Assembly: GCA_011525785.1 (NCBI GenBank)
Contig: WYBT01000041.1
Coordinates: forward strand, 1-64,000
DNA: 64,000 bases
Reading direction: 5' to 3'
Source of the DNA: Planctomycetaceae bacterium
GTDB lineage: Bacteria > Planctomycetota > UBA1135 > GCA-002686595
In this document: in pieces, positions 33,657 to 42,661 of the stretch
How positions within the stretch are numbered: the stretch's first letter is position 1
Layout of the letters: each line of letters begins with the position of its first letter
Notes under the pieces: model-generated
The model's input: only the letters and a program-made list of their open reading frames with translations
Database searches by the model: none
What the model was told of the DNA's origin: nothing
Program-made: the position numbers and the translations under genes

Positions 33657-35165
33657 ATGATCGTCTTCACAATCGCTGCATGTCTCCAGGCTGTTCCGAC
33701 GGACTCAACCAAGCCGGCTCAGGCTCCGGCGCAAGAACGCCGCGGCTTGCTGCGCGCGGATGAAGGTGCGAGCGCCGGCTACAAGCTCTACGCGCCGCTG
33801 CGTTCGCACTCGACGTACTTGATCGACGAGCACGGCGCGGTGGCGCACGAGTGGAAGAGCGACGCGCCGCCGGGACAGTCGGTCTACCTGCTCGAGAGCG
33901 GCAATCTGCTGCGCTGCGAGCGCGTTGCGAGCGAGGTCTTCGAGGGCGGCGGCCAGGGCGGCCGGGTGCGCGAGTACGACCGGGACGGCAAGGTCGTGTG
34001 GGAGTACGTGTGCGCCGACGAGCGCCGTCTGCAGCACCACGACATCGAGCCGCTGCCCAATGGCAACGTGCTGATGATCGCCTGGGAGCTCGTGAGCGAG
34101 AAGGAAGCGCTCGCGGCGGGCCGCAACCCGCGCCTCTTGCCGGCCAAGCAACTGTGGCCCGACATGCTGCTCGAGATCGAGCCCACGCGGCCGAGCGGCG
34201 GGAAGATCGTGTGGGAGTGGCACGCCTGGGACCACCTCGTGCAGCACTTCGACCCCGAGCTGCCGAACTACGCTGAGATCGCGAGCGCGCCGCAGCGCAT
34301 CGACGTCAACATCTCGACGCGCGAGCCCGAGCCGACCAAGGCCGAGCTCGAGGAACTCGAGAAGCTGCGCAAGCTGGGCTACGCGGGCGATGACGCGCGC
34401 CCGCGCGGCGGCGACGGTGGTGGACCGGGGCGTGGCGCGGACTGGCACCACTGCAATTCGGTTCACTACTCGCCCGAGCTCGATCTGATCGTGCTCAGCT
34501 CGCGCGAGCTGTCGGAGCTGTGGTTCATCGACCACTCGACCACCACCGAGCAGGCGCGCGGCTCGAGCGGCGGCCGCTGGGGCCGCGGCGGCGATCTGGT
34601 CTTCCGCTGGGGCAATCCGCGCTGGAGCGGGCAGCCCGGCGAGCGCACGCTCTTCGGTCAGCACGACGCGCAGTGGATCCCCGCGGGTTTTCCGGGCGCC
34701 GGGAACATCCTCTTGTTCAACAACGGCGAGCGCGGCGAGCGCGAGTGGTCGAGCGCCGACGAGTTGCGCCTCCCGTTCACGCGCGAGGCGCTGGCCGACT
34801 TTGCCAACGTGAAGGTCGAACTGGTGGGAAGCTGGCGCTCGCCTGATTTCTGCGGCCACATCAGCGGCGCGCAGCGACTTGCGAGCGGCAACACGCTGAT
34901 CTGCGCGGGCGAAACCGGGCGCGTGGTCGAGCTCACGCCGAGCGGCGAGTGCGTGTGGGAGTACTTGAACCCGCACGGAGGCGATGTCGCGCCGATGGGT
35001 GGTCCGCGCGGGCGACGCGGACCTGGCGGTGACGGCGATCGACGCGGGCCGCCGCCGGGCGGACCTGGCGGACGCGGCGGCGGTCCGGGCGATGCGCGCG
35101 CGCTGTTCCGCGCCACGCACCTCGCGCCCGATCATCCGGGCGTCGTCAAGCTGCTCGCGAAGTAG
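33657..35165 (+). CDS. Secreted arylsulfotransferase (ASST)-like protein
   Basis: Predicted 502 aa. A short signal peptide begins MIVFTIAACLQAVP. The body is a propeller of the ASST type: YLIDEHGAVAHEWKSD, LLESGNLLRCERV, YDRDGKVVWEYVC, HHDIEPLPNGNVLMIAWELV, VWEWHAWDHLVQHFDPELPN, WHHCNSVHYSPELDLIVLSS, FGQHDAQWIPAG and GNTLICAGETGRVVELTPSG. In bacterial ASST a His in the active centre carries the sulfate; His in GQHDA is a candidate. Gly/Arg-rich low-complexity segments near 250-265 and 460-490 interrupt the fold. The ATG overlaps an alternative ATG of the divergent pyruvate kinase (shared CATG at 33656-33659), so both starts need checking. It may act on periplasmic phenols or be a diverged binding protein. 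Confidence 0.8.
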   Translation: MIVFTIAACLQAVPTDSTKPAQAPAQERRGLLRADEGASAGYKLYAPLRSHSTYLIDEHGAVAHEWKSDAPPGQSVYLLESGNLLRCERVASEVFEGGGQGGRVREYDRDGKVVWEYVCADERRLQHHDIEPLPNGNVLMIAWELVSEKEALAAGRNPRLLPAKQLWPDMLLEIEPTRPSGGKIVWEWHAWDHLVQHFDPELPNYAEIASAPQRIDVNISTREPEPTKAELEELEKLRKLGYAGDDARPRGGDGGGPGRGADWHHCNSVHYSPELDLIVLSSRELSELWFIDHSTTTEQARGSSGGRWGRGGDLVFRWGNPRWSGQPGERTLFGQHDAQWIPAGFPGAGNILLFNNGERGEREWSSADELRLPFTREALADFANVKVELVGSWRSPDFCGHISGAQRLASGNTLICAGETGRVVELTPSGECVWEYLNPHGGDVAPMGGPRGRRGPGGDGDRRGPPPGGPGGRGGGPGDARALFRATHLAPDHPGVVKLLAK

Positions 35166-35173
35166 CGCTCAGC

Positions 35174-35280
35174 GCTGGTTGTACGGAGCCAGAGCAATCT
35201 GTCCCACGCTGCCGTTGCGTCCGGAGCGGCCGTTGCGCTTCGCAGCGTGGGACAGATTGCTCTGGCTCCGTACAACCAGC
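35174..35280. repeat. 39-bp perfect inverted repeat between convergent genes
   Basis: Arms at 35174-35212 and 35242-35280 are perfectly complementary (gctggttgtacggagccaga and onward). The 29-nt loop contains cgttgcg twice, so it also has internal symmetry. It begins 9 nt after one stop and ends 12 nt before the other. It could be a two-way terminator, but the stem is far longer than termination needs. It may be a REP-like or MITE-like mobile unit. Confidence 0.92.
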
Positions 35281-35291
35281 TCCGTCGCCGA

Positions 35292-36770
35292 TCAACGCGC
35301 CGCGCGGCCTTCCCACAGCGCCCGGTAGCGCGGCCACGACCAGACGGCGAGTTCGCGGCCCACGCGCAAGCCCACGTCGTTGTCGATCGAGATGTGGTAG
35401 CCGCCGAGCGCGCGCGAACGCGCCGCCATCTCGGCCGTGCTCGAAAACGTCGGCAGGTCGAGCGCGACCGCGTCGCCGGCGTGCTTCTCGGTCAGTTCGC
35501 AGCAGCGGCGCTTCTCGACCGCGCCGTAGTGATCGCTGCCGGTGAACAGCTCGAGGATCTTCGCGCACGCGCCGCTGACCGTCGCGTGGCCGCTGGTGTA
35601 GCCCGGGAACGGCGGCGTGATGAACGAGTACGGCGAGTAGGGATGCCACTCTTCGGCCGGCATCTCGATCACGCCGCCCTCGGGGCCGGCCCAGCCGCTC
35701 ACGCGCCGGCCGGCGTAGTAGTGGCGCACGAGCGTCCACGGTCGCGAGGAGTCGTAGAAGCGCTTGGTCTCCCAGCACGAGATGAACGCGTCGAAGGCGA
35801 CGCCCGCGACGGCGAAGTAGAGCTTCACGTCCTGGTCGAGCGTGTGGCGATCGCGGCGTGAGACGTCCTGCGCGAAACGCAGCCAGTGACCGCTCTGCCC
35901 GGTGGAGCGCGGCCCGTCGCGCATGAACTCGACGATCGCCTTCTCGCGCGGCGAGAGCTCGCGGTTGTAGGCCAGCACCTCGTCGGTCTGCTTGCGCAGC
36001 AGCGCGTCGTCGGTGGTGGTCTTGGGCGGCGGGCCCGGGCGGAACTGGTCGGCGCGTTCGAGCAGCAGCGGCGCGACCTTGAACCAGTGCGGCGTGAGGA
36101 AGCCCGGCGTGAAGCGCGAGCCGTCGGGCCGCGTGAACGTGATCGGCTGCCAGCGATCGGGATCGACGATGCGCTCGGGGCTGTTGACCGGCGCGTAGCC
36201 GGTGGAGTCGGAATAGGGCGCGCCGCTCGAGCCGGGCTCGTCGCCGTACTGATTCGAGCCGTCGCGTCGGCGCGCCTCGAGCAGCGCGCGCGCCGCGAGG
36301 TTGCCGATGCCTGCGGGCGTGCTGGGATCCAGTGTCGCGTTCGAGGGGTCGAAGCCCTGCTCGCGCATGCGCTCGGTCAGCCAGGCCTCGTCCTGCGGGA
36401 ACACGCCGACCAGCGCGCGGTAGCTCGCGAAGCCGATGGCGACGGTCTTGTTCTCGAGCGTGTGCTCCGCACGCGGCCGGCGCAGCGCCGCGCTTGCGTA
36501 CACAGGGACCGCCCGCTCGTCGTACGCCGTCCAGGCGTCGTACATCGCCGTGGCCCACAGCGCGAACTGGCGCGACAACACGGTCGGCCGCGCGCCGTTC
36601 GCATCGACATCGCGCGCCGCGGCCTCCTGGGCGACCTCGAGCCAGCGGTAGGCCGCATTCTGCTCCTCGATGGGAAGCAGTTCCTGGTGCACGAGCGGCG
36701 AGCGTTCGGGCCCCGGCGCGGAACATGCGCACAAGATCAGCAGCGAAGTGAGCGTCAGGTCGAATCGCAT
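35292..36770 (-). CDS. Vanadium-dependent haloperoxidase / PAP2-like lipoprotein
   Basis: Predicted 492 aa. The signal peptide has a lipobox near residue 16 (LCAC). The vanadate/phosphate-binding signature is complete: KRFYDSSRPW (K-x6-RP), YTSGHATVSG with acid-base His 395 (the usual PSGH has Tyr-Thr before SGH) and SRALGGYHISID with His 459. This family includes bromo/chloroperoxidases and acid phosphatases. The length and helical N-terminal part (LSRQFALWATAMYDAWTAYD) fit the haloperoxidase-like subgroup of planctomycetes and other bacteria. It should act outside the cytoplasm, using H2O2 and halide or hydrolysing phosphate esters. It diverges from the P-type ATPase gene. Confidence 0.87.
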   Translation of the reverse strand: MRFDLTLTSLLILCACSAPGPERSPLVHQELLPIEEQNAAYRWLEVAQEAAARDVDANGARPTVLSRQFALWATAMYDAWTAYDERAVPVYASAALRRPRAEHTLENKTVAIGFASYRALVGVFPQDEAWLTERMREQGFDPSNATLDPSTPAGIGNLAARALLEARRRDGSNQYGDEPGSSGAPYSDSTGYAPVNSPERIVDPDRWQPITFTRPDGSRFTPGFLTPHWFKVAPLLLERADQFRPGPPPKTTTDDALLRKQTDEVLAYNRELSPREKAIVEFMRDGPRSTGQSGHWLRFAQDVSRRDRHTLDQDVKLYFAVAGVAFDAFISCWETKRFYDSSRPWTLVRHYYAGRRVSGWAGPEGGVIEMPAEEWHPYSPYSFITPPFPGYTSGHATVSGACAKILELFTGSDHYGAVEKRRCCELTEKHAGDAVALDLPTFSSTAEMAARSRALGGYHISIDNDVGLRVGRELAVWSWPRYRALWEGRAAR

Positions 36771-36896
36771 GGTCGAGTGGGTGCAGGTAAGTTGCCGCGA
36801 GTCGAAGCCGGCGCTCCGTACTACCTCGGTGCGCGGAGCGCGGCTTCGCGAAATCAGCAGGCCTTCCCTCGTTTTCCGGCGGCGCACCGTACATCG

Positions 36897-39605
36897 ATGA
36901 GCGAGCCCACGTCGAGCGACCCTTGGCACAGCGGCGCGCCCGAGGGCGTTCTCGCGCGGCTCGAGGCGACCGTGGCCGGCCTCTCGAGCGCGCAGGCCGC
37001 CGAGCGCCTGGCCCGGCACGGCCGCAACCTGCTGCCGCAGCGTCCGCCGCCGACCTGGTGGCAGATCGCACTGCGCCAGTTCCAAAGTCCGCTGATCTAC
37101 ATCCTCGGCGCGGCGGCCGCGGTCTCGGTCGCGACGGGACACGCAGGCGACGCGGGCTTCATCGCGTTCGTGCTGGCGCTCAACGCCTCGATCGGCGGCG
37201 TGCAGGAGTGGCGCGCCGAACGCAGCAGCCGCGCGCTGCAAAAGCTCCTGTCCGTGCGGGCTTCCGTGCTCCGCGACGGCGAGTTGCGCGAGCTCGACGC
37301 CGAGGAACTCGCGCCCGGCGACGTGGTGGGGCTCGAGTCCGGACAGCGCGTGCCCGCCGATCTGCGCCTGCTCCAGGCGCACGGGCTGGAGGTCGACGAG
37401 TCGCTGCTCACGGGCGAGTCGCTGGCCGTCGCCAAGGATGCGCACTGGCAGGGCGAGCGCGACGCATCCTTGGCCGAGCGGATCAACATGGTCCACGCCG
37501 GCTCGAGCGTCGTCCGCGGGCGCGCGCAGGGCGTGGTCGTCGCGACCGGAAGGCACACCGCGGTGGGCGAGCTCGCGCTCGACGTGCAAGGCACGGGCGG
37601 CGGCCGTCCGCCGCTGCTCGAGCGCATGGAGCGCTTCTCGCGCGCCGTGGCGATCAGCGTGCTCGTGGCGGCGACGGTGGTGGGCGTGCTCGGGGTCGTG
37701 CTGCGCGGCTACGGCGCGACCGACATGTTCCTGTTCGCCGTGGCGCTCGCGGTTTCGGCGATCCCCGAGGGCCTGCCCGTGGCCCTCACCGTCGCGCTGT
37801 CGATCGCCAGCGCCCGCATGGCGCGGCGCGGAGTGATCGTGCGCAGGCTGGCAGCCGTCGAAGGGCTCGGGAGCTGCACGCTCATCGCCAGCGACAAGAC
37901 CGGCACTTTGACGTGCAACGAACTCACGGTGCGAGTGGCGAGCTTGCCGGATGGACGCGAGCTCGAAGTCAGCGGCGAGGGCTACGCGCCCGAGGGTGAA
38001 GTGCGCGTGGTCGCCGGCGCGCGGCCGGCGCTCGAGCGACTGGCGCGTGCGGTGGTGCTGTGCAACGAGGGGCAGCTCCACCGTCGCGATGGACAGTGGG
38101 CCTGGCGCGGCGATCCGACCGACGTGGCGCTGCTCGCCTTCGGCCACAAGGCGGGCCTGGTGCGCGAGGCGCAACTCGCGCTCGCGCCGCTGGTCAACGC
38201 CATCGCCTTCGAGCCCGAGCACCAGTTCGCGGCCACGTTCCACCGCACGGCCGGCGGCGAGCTGCGCGCCTTCGTCAAGGGCGCACCCGAGCGCGTTCTC
38301 GCCATGTGCGTGCTCGACGCGGCGGCGCGCGAGCGTGTTGCGGCGCAGGCCGCGGCGCTGGCGACGCGCGGCTTCCGCGTGCTCGCCGTTGGCGAAGGCG
38401 CAGCGCCTCCAGAGCTCGACTCCGAGTCGCTTGCACCCACGCCCTCGGGCCTGGAGTTCCTCGGGCTGGTCGGGATGATCGATCCGCTGCGAGCGGGCGC
38501 GCGCGAGGCGGTCCAGCGCTGTCGCGACGCGGGAATCGCGGTGAGCATGATCACCGGCGATCATCCCGTGACCGCGCTCGCCATCGCGCGCGACGCGGGC
38601 TTCGCCGAGCGCTCCGATCAGGTCGTGACCGGCAGCGAACTTGCGCAGCTCACGCCGGCGCAGTTGGTCGAGGTCGTCAAGCGTGTGCGCGTCTTCGCCC
38701 GCGCGACGCCGCGTCAGAAGCTCGAGTTGGTCGAGGCCGCGCGCGCTGCGGGCCACTTCGTCGCCGTCACCGGTGATGGCGTCAACGACGCGCCTGCGCT
38801 GCGCCGCGCGAACATCGGCGTGGCCATGGGGCGCGCGGGGACGGATGTCGCGCGCGAAGCGGCCGAGCTCGTCATCAGCGACGACAATTTCGCGACCATC
38901 GTGGCCGGAGTCGAAGAGGGCCGCGTCGCCTACGACAACGTCCGCAAGGTGGTCTACCTGCTCATCTCGACCGGTGCGGCCGAGGTTCTGACACTGGGAC
39001 TCGCCGTTGCGACAGGCTGGCCCGACACCGCCAGTGGCGCGGCCGTGCTCCCGCTGCTCCCAGTTCAAATCCTGTGGCTCAACCTCGTCACGAACGGGAT
39101 CCAGGACGTCGCGCTCGCGTTCGAGCCAGCGGAGGGCGATGTGCTGCGTCGTGCGCCGCGTCCGCCGAGTCAGCCCCTTATCGATCGCTTGATGATCGAG
39201 CGCTCGCTGCTCGCCGCTGCCGTGATGTCGCTGGTCGGTTTCGGCGCCTTCTGCTGGATGGTGGAAGTCGCGGGTTGGACGCCCGAGAGCAGCCGCAATG
39301 GCCTGCTGCTCCTGATGGTGCTGTTCCAGAACCTCCACATGGGGAATTGCCGCTCCGAGACGCGCTCGGCGTTCGAGCTGTCCCCGCTGCGCAGTCCCGT
39401 GCTCCTGGCGGGCACACTGGCGGCCTTCGGCCTGCACATGGCGGCAATGCACATTCCGCTGATGCAGCGCGTGCTGTCGATCGAGCCCGTCGATCTGCGC
39501 ACGCTGCTCACGCTGTTGCTGGCGGCATCGAGCATCGTGGTCGTCATGGAAGCGCACAAGGCGTGGCGCCGTCGGCGTGCACGCAACGCGCAGACCCACA
39601 GTTGA
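36897..39605 (+). CDS. Type II (SERCA/PMCA-like) P-type cation ATPase
   Basis: Predicted 902 aa. The N-terminal cation ATPase domain (VLARLEATVAGLSSAQAAER) is followed by the actuator motif TGES, the M4 motif IPEGLP with its Glu, the phosphorylation site DKTGTLT (Asp 333), KGAPER in the nucleotide domain and GDGVNDAP. M5 STGAAEV and M6 NLVTNGIQDVALAFEP follow. In SERCA the M6 site is N-T-D; here the third ligand is Asn (N729, T732, N733), so Ca2+ is possible but not certain, and other cations cannot be excluded. It expels cations from the cytoplasm using ATP. No regulator gene is adjacent. Confidence 0.93.
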   Translation: MSEPTSSDPWHSGAPEGVLARLEATVAGLSSAQAAERLARHGRNLLPQRPPPTWWQIALRQFQSPLIYILGAAAAVSVATGHAGDAGFIAFVLALNASIGGVQEWRAERSSRALQKLLSVRASVLRDGELRELDAEELAPGDVVGLESGQRVPADLRLLQAHGLEVDESLLTGESLAVAKDAHWQGERDASLAERINMVHAGSSVVRGRAQGVVVATGRHTAVGELALDVQGTGGGRPPLLERMERFSRAVAISVLVAATVVGVLGVVLRGYGATDMFLFAVALAVSAIPEGLPVALTVALSIASARMARRGVIVRRLAAVEGLGSCTLIASDKTGTLTCNELTVRVASLPDGRELEVSGEGYAPEGEVRVVAGARPALERLARAVVLCNEGQLHRRDGQWAWRGDPTDVALLAFGHKAGLVREAQLALAPLVNAIAFEPEHQFAATFHRTAGGELRAFVKGAPERVLAMCVLDAAARERVAAQAAALATRGFRVLAVGEGAAPPELDSESLAPTPSGLEFLGLVGMIDPLRAGAREAVQRCRDAGIAVSMITGDHPVTALAIARDAGFAERSDQVVTGSELAQLTPAQLVEVVKRVRVFARATPRQKLELVEAARAAGHFVAVTGDGVNDAPALRRANIGVAMGRAGTDVAREAAELVISDDNFATIVAGVEEGRVAYDNVRKVVYLLISTGAAEVLTLGLAVATGWPDTASGAAVLPLLPVQILWLNLVTNGIQDVALAFEPAEGDVLRRAPRPPSQPLIDRLMIERSLLAAAVMSLVGFGAFCWMVEVAGWTPESSRNGLLLLMVLFQNLHMGNCRSETRSAFELSPLRSPVLLAGTLAAFGLHMAAMHIPLMQRVLSIEPVDLRTLLTLLLAASSIVVVMEAHKAWRRRRARNAQTHS

Positions 39606-39696
39606 AATCGCGCGCCGCGCGCCCGAGAGAACGCGCGACTCGTGCTCCGTCCCTGAACGCTGCGCCTGGGCGCAGGCTGCTGGAGATTCGGCTCGC

Positions 39697-40605
39697 ATGT
39701 CGCCCCCCAACTCGGTTCTCAGAGAACGACCGAACTGTCCGTTGTGCCAGAGCGAGAGCCCTGCGCTCGTGTGGAGCGGCCGTTTCGATGCCGAGCCCAC
39801 GCGCGGCTGGATCGAGCGTTACGGCTATGCGGTCGATGTTGTCAGCGTGCTGGGCGACGCACGCTTCGAACTCGTGCGCTGTCGACAGTGCGATTTCGTC
39901 TACCACCGCCGGGTGCTGACGCCGGAGTGGCTGAGCGTGCTCTACAGCGAGTGGATCGACTCCAGGCAGATCGAGCGCTTCGAACAGGCGCTGCGCGCCT
40001 CGGCCTTCGAGCGCGGTCGCCAACTGGTCAAACACGTCTTGCGCGTCGCACACGAAGCGGGCGGGCTCGAGCGGCCGTTGCGTTGGCTGGACTTCGGCTG
40101 TGGCGATGGCGCGCAGCTTCAAGCGGCCGAGTTGTTCGGCTTCGAGGCGTACGGAGTCGACTTCAGTGTCACGCGCAGCGCCCGCAGCGGCTCGCGGATA
40201 CTGGTTCCGGACCTCGCAGCGTTCGACGCGCTCGAGTCCGGTCCGCTCGACGTCGCGAGCGCCTTCCAGGTGCTCGAGCACGTCGAGGCGCCGGCCGAAG
40301 TGCTGCGCAGCCTGGCGCAGAGAGTGCGGCCGGGCGGGCTCTTGATCGTGGAGACGCCCGACGCGCGCGGCGTCGACGTCCCGACGACGTGGGAGCAGTT
40401 CCAAGTCGTCCAGCCGCTCGAGCACATCAACGCCTTCACGCCCGCGACGCTGCGCGCCGCCTGTGTCGCCGCGGGTTTCGAGCCGATCGCCCGCCGGCCG
40501 GCGCACGTCACGACGCGGGTGCGCGAACTCTTGCGCACCGAGGTGAGCCGGTTCTATCAGCCGAGCACGACGGCGCAGTACTTCCGCCGCGCGGCAACGC
40601 GTTGA
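39697..40605 (+). CDS. Class I SAM-dependent methyltransferase with N-terminal zinc ribbon
   Basis: Predicted 302 aa from the ATG at 39697 with TGGAG upstream. A CPLC (about 13-16) and CRQCDFVYHRR pair form a zinc-binding ribbon of the kind that precedes Methyltransf_23-like domains. The SAM motif WLDFGCGDGAQLQAAELFGF and the following YGVDFS acidic strand are clear, as is LEHVEAPAEVLRSLAQRVRPGGLLIVETPD. Such proteins often methylate sugars or lipids. No sugar-synthesis gene is adjacent, so the substrate is unknown. Confidence 0.87.
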   Translation: MSPPNSVLRERPNCPLCQSESPALVWSGRFDAEPTRGWIERYGYAVDVVSVLGDARFELVRCRQCDFVYHRRVLTPEWLSVLYSEWIDSRQIERFEQALRASAFERGRQLVKHVLRVAHEAGGLERPLRWLDFGCGDGAQLQAAELFGFEAYGVDFSVTRSARSGSRILVPDLAAFDALESGPLDVASAFQVLEHVEAPAEVLRSLAQRVRPGGLLIVETPDARGVDVPTTWEQFQVVQPLEHINAFTPATLRAACVAAGFEPIARRPAHVTTRVRELLRTEVSRFYQPSTTAQYFRRAATR

Positions 40606-40711
40606 CGCGCCCGCGGTCCGAGCACTGTGCGGCGCTCTGGCCGGTGATTCCGAGCCGCCCCGCGCTCGGATCGGATCGAGTACCCTGTTGCGCGTGGCGC
40701 CGGGAAACATC

Positions 40712-42487
40712 ATGGGTCTAGCGAGAGTTGCGCTGAGCGGCGCTGTGCTGCTCGCGTTGGCGGGCATCGGGCGTGCGCAACTCGCGCTCAATTGGACGCG
40801 CAACTACGAGTTGCCCGAAGCCACCGACGGCGACTGCGTCACGGACGCGCTCGCGCACCTGTCCGACGGACGCGTGGTGGCGAGTACGCGCACGTACTCG
40901 CCCGCGGGCGTCACGCGCTTCGTGCAGTACACGCTGACCGGCGCACAGGCCTGGTCGCGTCTGCACGGACCGAGTTCTCTGACCGTCTATCCCGTGGCGC
41001 TGGTCGACGCTCTCGACGCCGCGACCTTCGTGGGACTCAGCACCTCGAGCGCAGCGCCGGGCGTGTCGCTCGTGAGCCTCGCGCAGAACGGGTCGCAGCG
41101 CTGGGCCGCGCTCGTTCCGGCGCAGGTCGACAGCAACTCCGGCTTGCGCGCAGCGCTGGGCCACAGCGGCGAAGTGTTCGCGGCGACCAGCGAAGGCGCC
41201 GGCGCGGGACCGACGCTGTGGCTGGGCTTCAGTCGAGTCGGCGCACCGCTGTTCGCGCACCGCGTCGAACTCGACCCGACGGCGAACGAGCGCGTGCGCG
41301 ACGCTGTCGTGCTCTCGAGCGGACTGGTGATCGCGGCGGATGTCGGCTCGCGCGCGGCGCTCGCGCAGCTCGCTCCCAGCGGTGTCGTGCGCTGGCGCAA
41401 CGAGACCATCGGCGCGGCGGGGCTCGGCGCCGACATCGGCGGGCTCGACGTGGACGCGAGCGACCCCGACCTGGGCGAGCGGCTCGGCGCCGCGGGCGTC
41501 GCGATCGCCGCCAACGGTCAGCGCGAAGTCTGGCTGCGGACGCTCAGCGCCGACGGCCTCACGCTGCGCACGGTGCAGGTGTCGCTCGGCGGCGCGCCCA
41601 ACGCCCGGGTGCGCGATGTGCGCTTCGCCAGCGACGGCGCACTGTGGGCTGGCGGCTGGAATTTGGACCTCGCGGGGCGCGGCCACTTCTTCGCCGTGCG
41701 CTGGCCGAAGGACGGCAGCGGCGCGCGCTGGTTCGAGTGGTCGCCGGGCAGCGGATCTCCGCAGCACACTCTCTTGTGGCCGGGTCGCGCAGGTCAGATG
41801 TGGGCGGCGACGCCGTACTTCGCGCCCGGCGCGGCCGAGCGCGTGGCGGTGCTGCAGCTCACGCACGATCTGCCCTCGACGGTCGCGATCCACACCGAGT
41901 TCGGCGACGGCGTCGAGGCGCGCATGCTGCGCGCGGGCGCCTTGTTCGCGGGCGATCGCCTGGTGCTCGGCGGGCGCAGCGACCAGTTCCTCTCCGGCCC
42001 GATCTTCTTCGATCCACTGGCCTGGGTCGCGCAATTCGACGTGCGCGGCGCGCCCGACGGCTACTGCACGTCGCAGAGCAACTCCCTGGGTTGTGCGCCG
42101 CAGTTGATCTTCAGTGGCGCGCCCTCGGTCGGCGCCTCCGCGGGCTTCGAGTTGCGCGTCGAACGCCTGGGCCAGCAGCGCTCGGGCCTGTACTTCTACG
42201 GGGCCGGCGGTGCGGCGAACACGCCCTGGCAGGGCGGGACGTTGTGCATCGCGGGCCAGCTGCGCCGCGCTCCGCTGCTCGACACGGGCGGCGCGCCGAA
42301 CATCGCGTGCAGCGGCGCGCTCGCGCTCGACTGGAACAGCTTCGCGGCCGGCGTCGCAGGCGGTGCGCCGGGGCCGGAGCTAACGCAGATCGGCGCGACG
42401 ATCCGCGTGCAGGCGCTGGTGCGCGACCCGCAGGCCGCGAGCGGCGTCAACGTCTCGAGCGCGCTGCGCTACGTCGTGTTGCCGTGA
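40712..42487 (+). CDS. Secreted propeller protein with four-Cys C-terminal module
   Basis: Predicted 591 aa. The ATG at 40712 opens a signal peptide ending near IGRAQLA; a TTG 24 nt earlier is less likely. Residues about 25-440 form a repeated beta propeller with units such as ALAHLSDGRVVASTRTYS, SLAQNGSQRWAALVPAQ, FASDGALWAGGWNLDLAG and QLTHDLPSTVAIHTEF. The C-terminal module starts at Tyr 451 (YCTSQSNSLGC) and runs to the end, with QQRSGLYFYG, TLCI, ACSGALALDWN and RDPQ. No catalytic residues are seen. Probably extracellular and structural or binding. Confidence 0.83.
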   Translation: MGLARVALSGAVLLALAGIGRAQLALNWTRNYELPEATDGDCVTDALAHLSDGRVVASTRTYSPAGVTRFVQYTLTGAQAWSRLHGPSSLTVYPVALVDALDAATFVGLSTSSAAPGVSLVSLAQNGSQRWAALVPAQVDSNSGLRAALGHSGEVFAATSEGAGAGPTLWLGFSRVGAPLFAHRVELDPTANERVRDAVVLSSGLVIAADVGSRAALAQLAPSGVVRWRNETIGAAGLGADIGGLDVDASDPDLGERLGAAGVAIAANGQREVWLRTLSADGLTLRTVQVSLGGAPNARVRDVRFASDGALWAGGWNLDLAGRGHFFAVRWPKDGSGARWFEWSPGSGSPQHTLLWPGRAGQMWAATPYFAPGAAERVAVLQLTHDLPSTVAIHTEFGDGVEARMLRAGALFAGDRLVLGGRSDQFLSGPIFFDPLAWVAQFDVRGAPDGYCTSQSNSLGCAPQLIFSGAPSVGASAGFELRVERLGQQRSGLYFYGAGGAANTPWQGGTLCIAGQLRRAPLLDTGGAPNIACSGALALDWNSFAAGVAGGAPGPELTQIGATIRVQALVRDPQAASGVNVSSALRYVVLP

Positions 42488-42661
42488 GCAGCGCGCCGCC
42501 CTGCGCCCCGCGCGACGGGCGGAGCGGCGAGCAAAGCCGCGCTCCGCGATCGTAAGAGCCTTGCGCCTTCGACTGCTTCCGCGGTGACGTGGCCCGGCGC
42601 CTCGGGTAGTGCGCGCCCTCGTCCGACCGAACGTCGCCGTTCCCCGAACGCAGCTCCCGCC

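Noticed and set aside
33592..33658. ATG at 33658 as start of the pyruvate kinase-like gene
   Set aside because: It would overlap the start of the divergent gene, and the added 22 residues look non-coding; GTG 33592 preferred but not proven.
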